DNA of 64,000 nucleotides from Rutidosis leptorrhynchoides. Lineage: Eukaryota > Streptophyta > Magnoliopsida > Asterales > Asteraceae. The notes under the pieces are model-generated. The model was not told where the DNA came from and made no database searches. It saw only the letters and a program-made list of their open reading frames with translations. The position numbers and the translations under genes were made by a program. This document shows positions 1 to 10,672 of this stretch, piece after piece. Where the stretch lies: assembly GCF_046630445.1 (NCBI RefSeq), contig NC_092340.1, positions 22,084,001 through 22,148,000 on the forward strand, given 5' to 3'. Numbering within the stretch: the first letter of the stretch is position 1; each line of letters begins with the position of its first letter.

Positions 1-1
1 T

Positions 2-3000
2 GAAGAGGACAAAGTGAAGTACGCTACGCATACCTTCACAGGTTCTGCGTTAACATGGTGGAATACCTATCTAGAGCAAGTGGGACAAGACGATGCGTAC
101 GCACTACCGTGGTCAGCATTCAAGCACTTGATGAACGAGAAGTACCGTCCCAGAACCGAGGTCAATAAGCTCAAGACAGAACTTAGAGGGTTACGAACCC
201 AAGGATTTGATATTACCACGTACGAAAGACGATTCACAGAATTGTGCCTATTGTGTCCGGGAGCATTTGAAGATGAGGAAGAGAAGATCGACGAGTTTGT
301 GAAAGGATTACCGGAAAGAATCCAAGAAGATATAAGTTCACACGAGCCCGCCTCCATACAACAGGCATGTAGAATGGCTCACAAACTAGTGAACCAGATT
401 GAAGAAAGAATTAAAGAACAGACTGCTGAAGAGGCCAATGTGAAGCAAGTCAAAAGAAAGTGGGAGGAAAACGGTGATAAGAATCACCAATACAACAACA
501 ACAGCAATTACAACAATAATCGCAACAATTATCCCAACAATCGCAACATCAATCGCAACTACAACAAACGGCCCAACAACAACAACAACAACAATAGCAA
601 CTACAACAATCATCCCAATAACAATAATAACCGCAACAACAACAACAATCAGAAGCAGCTATGCCAAAGGTGTGAAAAGTATCACTCGGGGTTCTGCACC
701 AAATTTTGCAACAAGTGTAAAAGAAATGGTCATAGCGCGGCGAAGTGTGAGGTCTACGGACCAGGGGTTAATAGAACGAAAGGAACAAATGGTGTCGGAA
801 CGAGTAATGGCGGAGCAAGTAGTGTCGGAGCAAGTTATGCCAATGTAGTTTATTATAAATGTGGAAAACCGGGCCACATTATTAGAAATTGCCCGAACCA
901 GGAGAACACAAATGGACAAGGCCGCGGAAGAGTTTTCAATATTAATGCGGCAGAGGCACAGGAAGACCCGGAGCTTGTTACGGGTACGTTTCTTATTGAC
1001 AATAAATCCGCTTACGTTTTATTTGATTCGGGTGCGGATAGAAGCTATATGAGTAGAGATTTTTGTGCTAAATTAAGTTGTCCATTGACGCCTTTGGATA
1101 GTAAATTTTTACTCGAATTAGCAAATGGTAAATTAATTTCAGCAGATAATATATGTCGGAATTGAGAAATTAAACTGGTTAGCGAAACATTTAAGATTGA
1201 TTTGATACCAGTAGAGTTAGGGAGTTTTGATGTGATAATAGGTATGGACTGGTTGAAAGAAGTGAAAGCAGAGATCGTTTGTTACAAAAATGCAATTCGC
1301 ATTATACGAGAAAAAGGAAAACCCTTAATGGTGTACGGAGAAAAGGGCAATACGAAGCTACATCTTATTAGTAATTTGAAGGCACAAAAACTAATAAGAA
1401 AAGGTTTCTATGCTGTTCTAGCACACGTCGAGAAAGTACAAACTGAAGAAAAGAGCATCAATGATGTTCCCATTGCAAAAGAATTTCCCGATGTATTTTC
1501 GAAAGAATTACCGGGATTACCCCCACATCGATCCGTTGAATTTCAAATAGATCTTGTACCAGGAGCTACACCAATAGCTCGTGCTCCTTACAGACTCGCA
1601 CCCAGCGAGATGAAAGAACTACAAAGCCAATTACAAGAATTTTTAGAGCGTGGTTTCATTCAACCAAGCACATCACCGTGGGGAGCTCCTGTTTTGTTTA
1701 TCAAGAAGAAAGATGGTACATTCAGGTTGTGTATCGACTACCGAGAGTTGAACAAACTTACCATCAAGAACCGCTACCCACTACCGAGAATCGATGACTT
1801 ATTTGATCAACTACAAGGCTCGTCTGTTTATTCAAAGATTGACTTACGTTCAGGGTATCATCAAATGCGAATGAAAGAAGATGATATTCCAAAGACTGCT
1901 TTCAGAACACGTTACGGTCATTACGAGTTTATGGTCATGCCGTTTGGTTTAACTAATGCACCAGCTGTGTTCATGGACCTTATAAACCGAGTGTGTGGAC
2001 CATACCTTGACAAGTTTGTCATTGTTTTCATTGATGACATACTTATTTACTCAAAGAATGACCAAGAACACGGTGAACATTTGAGAAAGGTGTTAGAAGT
2101 ATTGAGGAAGGAAGAATTGTACGCTAAGTTTTCAAAGTGTGCATTTTGGTTGGAAGAAGTTCAATTCCTCGGTCACATAGTGAACAAAGAAGGTATTAAG
2201 GTGGATCCGGCAAAGATAGAAACTGTTGAAAAGTGGGAAACCCCAAAAACTCCGAAACACATACGCCAGTTTTTAGGACTAGCTGGTTACTACAGAAGGT
2301 TCATCCAAGACTTTTCCAGAATAGCAAAACCCTTGACTGCATTAACGCATAAAGGGAAGAAATTTGAATGGAATGATGAACAAGAGAAAGCGTTTCAGTT
2401 ATTGAAGAAAAAGTTAACTACGGCACCTATATTGTCATTGCCTGAAGGGAATGATGATTTTGTGATTTATTGTGACGCATCAAAGCAAGGTCTCGGTTGT
2501 GTATTAATGCAACGAACAAAGGTGATTGCTTATGCGTCTAGACAATTGAAGATTCACGAACAAAATTATACGACGCATGATTTGGAATTAGGCGCGGTTG
2601 TTTTTGCATTAAATACTTGGAGGCACTACTTATATGGGGTCAAAAGTATTATATATACCGACCACAAAAGTCTTCAACACATATTTAATCAGAAACAACT
2701 GAATATGAGGCAGCGTAGGTGGATTGAATTATTGAATGATTACGACTTTGAGATTCGTTACCACCCGGGGAAGGCAAATGTGGTAGCCGATGCCTTGAGC
2801 AGGAAGGACAGAGAACCCATTCGAGTAAAATCTATGAATATAATGATTCATAATAACCTTACTACTCAAATAAAGGAGGCGCAACAAGGAGTTTTAAAAG
2901 AGTGAAATTTAAAGGATGAAATACCCAAAGGATCGGAGAAGCATCTTAATATTAGGGAAGACGGAACCCGGTATAGGGCTGAAAGGATTTGGGTACCAAA

Positions 3001-4312
3001 ATTTGGAGATATGAGAGAAATGGTACTTAGAGAAGCTCATAAAACCAGATACTCAATACATCCTGGAACGGGGAAGATGTACAAGGATCTCAAGAAATAT
3101 TTTTGGTGGCCGGGTATGAAAGCCGATGTTGCTAAATACGTAGGAGAATGTTTGACGTGTTCTAAGGTCAAAGCTGAGCATCAGAAACCATCAGGTCTAC
3201 TTCAACAACCCGAAATCCCGGAATGGAAATGGGAAAACATTACCATTGATTTCATCACTAAATTGCCAAGGACTGCAAGTGGTTTTGATACTATTTGGGT
3301 AATAGTTGATCGTCTCACCAAATCAGCACACTTCCTGCCAATAAGAGAAGATGACAAGATGGAGAAGTTAGCACGACTGTATTTGAAGGAAGTTGTCTCC
3401 AGACATGGAATACCAATCTCTATTATCTCTGATAGGGATGGCAGATTTATTTCAAGATTCTGGCAGACATTACAGCAAGCATTAGGAACTCGTCTAGACA
3501 TGAGTACTGCCTATCATCCACAAACTGATGGGCAGAGCGAAAGGACGATACAAACGCTTGAAGACATGCTACAAGCATGTGTTATTGATTTCAGAAACAG
3601 TTGGGATCGACATCTACCGTTAGCAGAATTTTCCTACAACAACAGCTACCATTCAAGCATTGAGATGGCGCCGTTTGAAGCACTTTATGGTAGAAAGTGC
3701 AGGTCTCCGATTTGTTGGAGTGAAGTGGGGGATAGACAGATTACGGGTCCGGAGATTATACAAGAAACTACCGAGAAGATCATCCAAATTCAACAACGGT
3801 TGAAAACCGCCCAAAGTCGACAAAAGAGCTACGCTGACATTAAAAGAAAAGATGTAGAATTTGAAATTGGAGAGATGGTCATGCTTAAAGTTGCACCTTG
3901 GAAAGGCGTCGTTCGATTTGGTAAACGAGGGAAATTAAATCCAAGGTATATTGGACAATTCAAGATTATTGATCGTGTCGGACCAGTAGCTTACCGACTT
4001 GAGTTACCTTAACAACTCGCGGCTGTACATAACACTTTCCACGTCTCGAATTTGAAGAAATTTTTTGCTAAAGAAGATCTCACTATTCCGTTAGATGAAA
4101 TCCAAATCAACGAAAAACTCCAATTCATCGAAGAACCCGTCGAAATAATGGATCGTGAGGTTAAAAGACTTAAGCAAAACAAGATACTAATTGTTAAGGT
4201 TCGATGGAATGCTCGTAGAGGACCCGAGTTCACCTAGGAGCGTGAAGATCAGATGAAGAAGAAATACCCGCATCTATTTCTAGAAGATTCGTCAACACCT
4301 TCAACAGCTTAA
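2..4312 (+). pseudogene. chromovirus gag-pol, one frame with four stops
   Basis: A single forward frame runs from base 2 to a terminal TAA at 4310-4312, interrupted only by in-frame stops at 1163 (TGA), 2903 (TGA), 4010 (TAA) and 4235 (TAG); I see no frameshift. Gag (2 to about 930) has an Asn-rich linker at about 480-650, a good knuckle CNKCKRNGHSAAKC, and a second knuckle (YYKCGKPGHIIRNC) whose first Cys is Tyr. Protease has DSGADRSYMS. RT has the catalytic [10 protein letters not shown]. RNase H has [13 protein letters not shown]. Integrase has the HHCC zinc-binding region and the acidic triad in [18 protein letters not shown] and [12 protein letters not shown]. The chromodomain-like tail lies at about 4130-4300. 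The stop at 4235 lies where TWE would be expected, so Trp has probably become TAG. Function in life: copying and integrating the element RNA. As it stands it cannot make a full polyprotein. Confidence 0.9.
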
Positions 4313-4347
4313 AATTTCGGGACGAAATTTATTTAACGGGTAGGTAC
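4313..4347 (+). other. conserved block / polypurine region before 3' LTR
   Basis: Between the pol stop and the LTR lies a short block containing TTTCGGGACGAAATTT and then TTTAACGGGTAGGTA, ending directly at the LTR start TGTAGTGACC. The same two motifs sit immediately before the 3' LTR of the non-autonomous element at 52096, so this is a conserved cis-acting end, presumably including the plus-strand primer site. The exact purine tract used as primer is not obvious by eye. Confidence 0.6.
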
Positions 4348-7300
4348 TGTAGTGACCCGAACTTTTCCACGTTTATATATATTAATTGAGATTGATATTT
4401 ACATGATTAAATGTTTCCAACATATTAAGCAATCAAACTTGTTAAGACTTGATTAATTGAAATATGTTTCATATAGACAATTGACCACCCAAGTTGACCG
4501 GTGATTCACGAACGTTAAAACTTGTAAAAACTATATGCTGACATATATATGAATATATATATATTTAACATGATACTATGATAAGTAAACATATCATTAA
4601 GTATATTAACAATGAACTACATATGTAAAAACAAGACTACTAACTTAATGATTTTTAAACGAGACATATATGTAACGATTATCGTTGTAAAGACATTTAA
4701 TGTATATATATCATATTAAGAGATATTCATACATGATAAAATCATGATAATATAATAATTTAAAATCTCATTTGATATTATAAACATTGGGTTAACAATA
4801 TTTAACAAGATCGTTAACCTAAAGGTTTCAAAACAACACTTACATGTAACGACTAACGATGACTTAACGACTCAGTTAAAATGTATATACATGTAGTGTT
4901 TTAATATATATTTATACACTTTTGAAAGACTTCAATACACTTATCAAAATACTTCTACTTAACAAAAATGCTTACAATTACATCCTCGTTCAGTTTCATC
5001 AACAATTCTACTCGTATGCACCCGTATTCGTACTCGTACAATACACAGCTTTTAGATGTATGTACTATTGGTATATACACTCCAATGATCAGCTCTTAGC
5101 AGCCCATGTGAGTCACCTAACACATGTGGGAACCATCATTTGGCAACTAGCATGAAATATCTCATAAAATTACAAAAATATGAGTAATCATTCATGACTT
5201 ATTTACATGAAAACAAAATTACATATCCTTTATATCTAATCCATACACCAACGACCAAAAACACCTAAAAACACTTTCATTCTTCAATTTTCTTCATCTA
5301 ATTGATCTCTCTCAAGTTCTATCTTCAAGTTCTAAGTGTTCTTCATAAATTCTACAAGTTCTAGTTACATAAAATCAAGAATACTTTCAAGTTTGCTAGC
5401 TCACTTCCAATCTTGTAAGGTGATCATCCAACCTCAAGAAATCTTTGTTTCTTACAGTATGTTATCATTCTTATACAAGGTAATAATCATATTCAAACTT
5501 TAGTTCAATTTCTATAACTATAACAATCTTATTTCAAGTGATGATCTTACTTGAACTTGTTTTCGTGTCATGATTCTGCTTCAAGAACTTCGAGCCATCC
5601 AAGGATCCGTTGAAGCTAGATCCATTTTTCTCTTTTCCAGTAGGTTTATCCAAGGAACTTAAGGTAGTAATGATGTTCATAACATCATTCGATTCATACA
5701 TATAAAGCTATCTTATTCGAAGGTTTAAACTTGTAATCACTAGAACATAGTTTAGTTAATTCTACACTTGTTCGCAAACAAAAGTTAATCCTTCTAACTT
5801 GACTTTTAAAATCAACTAAACACATGTTCTATATCTATATGATATGCTAACTTAATAATTTAAAACCTGGAAACACGAAAAACACCGTAAAACCGGATTT
5901 ACGCCGTCGTAGTAACACCGCGGGCTGTTTTGGGTTAGTTAATTAAAAACTATGATAAACTTTGATTTAAAAGTTATTATTCTGAGAAAATGATTTTTAT
6001 TATGAACATGAAACTATATCCAAAAATTATGGTTAAACTCAAAGTGGAAGTATGTTTTCCAAAATGGTCATCTAGACGTCGTTCTTTCGACTGAAATGAC
6101 TACCTTTACAAAATCAACTTGTAACTTATTTTTCCGACTATAAACCTATACTTTTTCTGTTTAGATTCATAAAATAGAGTTCAATATGAAACCAAAGCAA
6201 TTTGATTCACTCAAAACGGATTTAAAATGAAGAAGTTATGGGTAAAACAAGATTGGATAATTTTTCTCATTTTAGCTACGTGAAAATTGGTAACAAATCT
6301 ATTCCAACCATAACTTAATCAACTTGTATTGTATATTATGTAATCTTGAGATACCATAGACACGTATACAATGTTTCGACCTATCATGTCGACACATCTA
6401 TATATATTTCGGAACAACCATAGACACTCTATATGTGAATGTTGGAGTTAGCTATACAGGGTTGAGGTTGATTCCAAAATATATATAGTTTGAGTTGTGA
6501 TCAATACTGAGATACGTATACACTGGGTCGTGGATTGATTCAAGATAATATTTATCGATTTATTTCTGTACATCTAACTGTGGACAACTAGTTGTAGGTT
6601 ACTAACGAGAACAGCTGACTTAATAAACTTAAAACATCAAAATATATTAAAAGTGTTGTAAATATATTTTGAACATACTTTGATATATATGTATATATTG
6701 TTATAGGTTCGTGAATCAACCAGTGGCCAAGTCTTACTTCCCGACGAAGTAAAAATCTGTGAAAGTGAGTTATAGTCCCACTTTTAAAATCTAATATTTT
6801 TGGGATGAGAATACATGCAGGTTTTATAAATGATTTACAAAATAGACACAAGTACGTGAAACTACATTCTATGGTTGAATTATCGAAATCGAATATGCCC
6901 CTTTTTATTAAGTCTGGTAATCTAAGAATTAGGGAACAGGCACCCTAATTGACGCGAATCCTAAAGATAGATCTATTGGGCCTAACAAACCCCATCCAAA
7001 GTACCGGATGCTTTAGTACTTCGAAATTTATATCATATCCGAAGGGTGTCCCGGAATGATGGGGATATTCTTATATATGCATCTTGTTAATGTCGGTTAC
7101 CAGGTGTTCACCATATGAATGATTTTTATCTCTATGTATGGGATGTGTATTGAAATATGAAATCTTGTGGTCTATTATTATGATTTGATATATATAGGTT
7201 AAACTTATAACTCACCAACATTTTTGTTGACGTTTTAAGCATGTTTATTCTCAGGTGATTATTAAGAGCTTCCGCTGTCGCATACTTAAATAAGGACGAG

Positions 7301-7597
7301 ATTTGGAGTCCATGCTTGTATGATATTGTGTAAAAACTGCATTCAAGAAACTTATTTTGTTGTAACATATTTGTATTGTAAACCATTATGTAATGGTCGT
7401 GTGTAAACAGGATATTTTAGATTATCATTATTTGATAATCTACATAAAGCTTTTTAAACCTTTATTGATGAAATAAAGGTTATGGTTTGTTTTAAAATGA
7501 ATGCAGTCTTTGAAAAACTTCTCATATAGAGGTCAAAACCTCGCAACGAAATCAATTAATATGGAACGTTTTTAATCAATAAGAACGGGACATTTCA
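4348..7597 (+). repeat. 3' LTR of the chromovirus
   Basis: The LTR starts TGTAGTGACCCGAAC right after the conserved pre-LTR block and ends AACGGGACATTTCA. Its last 900 or so bases match the 3' parts of the solo LTR (37178-40845) and of both LARD LTRs. Shared segments include the stretch around GAATACATGC, the text near TATGCCCCTTTTTA and the segment with GTACCGGATGCTTTAGTAC. This marks the four LTRs as one superfamily. The middle portion differs from the other LTRs. Confidence 0.85.
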
Positions 7598-9711
7598 GCT
7601 CCGCATAAACCCATGGCCGCACCTCATCTGGCATGCGACGATTTTAAAGAGATGTAATATTTATCTAGTTGGACTTGATCACCCAAAATTATTAGCTTAG
7701 GCATAATACACCTCTTCTTCGTGCAGCTTCCTGCCTACTTGCCTACAACCGTTTTTAGGGTTGGTTTTTGGGTTTTAACCGTATGATTAAATATACGGAT
7801 TTTCCCCGGTTTGTCACATGATTACGATCATTCGACGGGAGGACACAACATTACGTAGATTATACTTTATCGAATCGATAGAGTAGCTACATAAACCATT
7901 CATTCATTTGTGGTTAAGGTTAACAGGTCAGTCTCTCACGACGGTAACCTACGACCTTCACGAGGCCATCGATCAACGAACGTTATCGATGGTGGACTTA
8001 ACATTTAACCACCCCATCGATATCATCATATCGATCTGGGTTATTCATGGTATCCGGACCAGAGAGTTAAATTCTAAGATCCTTAAACCCCACACTACTC
8101 GCAATCCCGCTAGGATTGTCTACGGTTTACGAACCGAAGAGTGGAATTCTGTTGTCCTCAAAATTCTATTGTTCATGGCAAGATTAAACGCGTTGCGGAA
8201 ATAAAAACTTTCATATGCCAATAAATCTCTCGCACATATTTTATCAGTTTATTGTGCGGTTCTTGCCTACTTAAGGGGTGTCCCCTAGCCCCCGCGTGAC
8301 AGAAGCCTGTTTAGTTACAAGGCTAGAATATAACAGAAGGTGAAGGGAATTGGGTTTCCCCTAGCCAAGCGCCACGCAGACTAGAAGGCTGCCAAGTCGA
8401 CTTAAAATACGAGCATTGGTTTGCTTGTGCATATTAAATTATCCTAAGTATTGGTTTACTTGGGGAAACTCTTAAGTATAAAAACATTAGTTTGTTTTTA
8501 GTTAGCATTGCCTTACCACACAACTAAGTGCACCCCTAGTACGTGACAGAGCAAATGATGCTGTAACTTATGAGTATAAACTTTTTTCGTGCGGACTCGT
8601 ATAAGGGCTTTTTGTTGAAATATTGGTTTATTTTACGCACCGCTCGAACTTGTGCATAAGTTTTGGTTAACTTATGCGCACATTGTGTGAATTGTCTTAA
8701 TTCGCGATCATAGGCAATTACAGTCAAATGCACAAATGTCCATGATTACGCTGCGTAAGTGCATGGTTACTTGCTACCCCTCACAAATATGTGGTAGGGA
8801 TGACTCAATATGACTCTGAGATCGGACTCCGCGAGTTTGAAATGTCTTGTAAACAACTACGAGTTCTGATCAACTACTTGTTACATGATGTCACTTTAAC
8901 GTGGTCTTATTTATAGTTCGCCATGACATGCTTTCACATTTCATACCGAACTGGGGGAGTGATGGTATACTATCAGTATCCCTTCAGTTTTGTTTTTGCT
9001 ACATCGCTGCTTTGTGCATTGCGGATGGTAGTAGAAGTTAGCATGCTCACATCGCTACATTGCGTTAAGTGCAAGGATGCATCGCGAGTAGTGTGGTTAA
9101 CATACATGCGTCACATTTGGTCGTATCACGCATGATTGCAATGCGCGGGGCTGTGTCGTGCATAGTTATGATGTGTAGGCCGTACTGTGCAGGGTTCCAC
9201 CCTACGGATCCCCGCTCGCCTCATGACTGCATGACATGCGGAATTATTACATCGCATCATCACATTACTATGTGGATTCGTTATGCAATTGACTTCGTAG
9301 TCGGTGCGGGTTATGTGATGAGTTATTTGCGGTTGCATATTTGTAACTTCGATATGACATTAATATGTCGCACCGAACTTGGGGGACTTGATGATGTGCG
9401 GAGCCCATCGGGCCGAGTAATTGGGCTTGGTCCATGGGCTGCGGTCAAGTCTTCCTCCTAAACCCTAATTCTCTCTTATAAATAGAGGGGTAATCTAATC
9501 ATTTAGGGTACACAATTCTCACTAAGGTTTTACCTACGACTCCTCGTAGGGTTTTTCCCCTTCGCCGCCGATCGGCGCCCTCCCGGGATCATCATCTCGG
9601 CTAGGGTTATCACGGTAACCGGACCGGAGGTTAGAACGGTTGATCCAAAAAAACCCCCCTCTAATGCTCTCAAGTATGTTTCTAGCCCTAGGCGGAAATA
9701 TGCTTGATCAT
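7598..9711. other. unassigned, LTR-like intergenic sequence
   Basis: No convincing protein-coding gene. The open frames here (for example 7908-8204 and 9069-9461) have no recognisable motif and no codon pattern I trust. The right-hand end looks like the promoter and leader of another LTR: a telobox-like AAACCCTAA, a TATA box and hairpin-forming GC-rich leader. The block ends in CTTGATCA at the point where the truncated Athila-type LTR begins. It may be a solo or partial LTR of an unidentified gypsy element, but I cannot define its left end. Confidence 0.35.
9460..9550 (+). promoter_or_regulatory. telobox, TATA box and leader hairpin
   Basis: AAACCCTAA at 9460 is followed by TATAAATAG at 9477-9485, and 48 bases further on by a perfect 7-bp stem CCTACGA/TCGTAGG around a 4-base loop (9533-9550). 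A second palindrome, GCCGATCGGC, follows. No open reading frame is attached, so this is probably an LTR promoter rather than a host gene promoter. Confidence 0.4.
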
Positions 9712-10672
9712 CTATAAATACCAATAATTGTTCATTTTATCGGACACGGAACTGGATTAATAGTTAATAGACTTGTTGAAACAGGGGTGGATTACATTCA
9801 AGGGTAATTGGTGTAATTGTTAACAAAGGAGTAAAATCTTGGACTACACGCAGTCGATAACCTAGTGTATTCATTAAACAAAGTATTAAGACCTTGTTAC
9901 AATTCGAATCCCCAATTAGTTGGAATATTTGACTTCGGGAATAAGAATAATTTGACGAAGACTTTCGCACTTTATGATTATGACTGATGGACTATTATGG
10001 ACAAATCCGTATGGACATATCGAATAATCTAGGACAAAGGACAATTAACCCATGGTAATAAAACTAAAATCAACACGTCAAACATCATGATTACGGAAGT
10101 TTAAATAAGCATAATTCCTTTATTTCATATTTAATTTTCTTTATTTCATATTTAATTGCACTTTTAATTATCGCACTTTTATTTATTGTCATTTTTTCAC
10201 TTTTTAATTATCGCAAATTTATTTACTGTTATTTTATTTATCGCACTTTTATTTATCGCAATTTCATTATCGTTATTTACCTTACGCTTTAAATTAAGTT
10301 ATATTTATTTTTAATATTTTACATTAGGTTTTAACTGCGACTTAAGTTTTAAAATCGACAAACCGGTCATTGAACGGTAAAAACCCCCCTTTTTATAATA
10401 ATAATAATATTACTTATATATTTTTGTATTTTTACAAATATAGTTTTTAAAAATATAGCGTTAAGCTTGTTTAAAAGATCCATGTGGAACGTACCGGACT
10501 TACTAAAAACTATACTAGTGTATGATTAGGTACACTGCCTATAAGTGTTATAGCAAGGTTTAGGTATATCTACTCTATAAATAAATAAATCACTTGTGTA
10601 AAATTGTATCGTATTTAATAGTATTTCCTTGTAAAAATTAATAGTATTTTATACCCCTTCGCTTTAACATCA
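9712..10672 (+). repeat. truncated 5' LTR of the Athila-like element
   Basis: From about 9712 this copy aligns by eye with 20988-21863. Both share the stretch beginning ATAAATACMAA, the segment with CAGTCGATAACCT, the repeated TTTATCGCA tract, and the end with GTGTAAAATTGTATCG and AACATCA. About the first 980 bases present in the 3' LTR are missing here. The right end at ATCA pairs with the TGAT start of the full copy as the usual short terminal inverted repeat. Confidence 0.75.

Larger units (their letters stand above)
1..7597 (+). mobile_element. Ty3/gypsy chromovirus, 5' end outside window
   Basis: The sequence shows, in order, the 3' part of gag, protease, reverse transcriptase, RNase H, integrase, a chromodomain-like tail, the conserved block upstream of the LTR and a 3.25 kb 3' LTR. 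The integrase followed by a short C-terminal segment with the pattern EEPVEIMDREVKRLK and KVRWNARRGPEFT is typical of plant chromoviruses, most like the Tekay/Del group; lineage assignment is from memory. The 5' LTR, PBS and start of gag lie upstream of the window, so the TSD cannot be tested. The five bases after the 3' LTR are GCTCC. Confidence 0.9.

Noticed and set aside
7908-8204. 98-codon ORF
   Set aside because: No motif, no neighbouring gene structure, and it lies in LTR-like unassigned sequence.
9069-9461. 130-codon ORF
   Set aside because: Overlaps an equally long frame on the other strand and ends at a promoter-like region; no recognisable domain.
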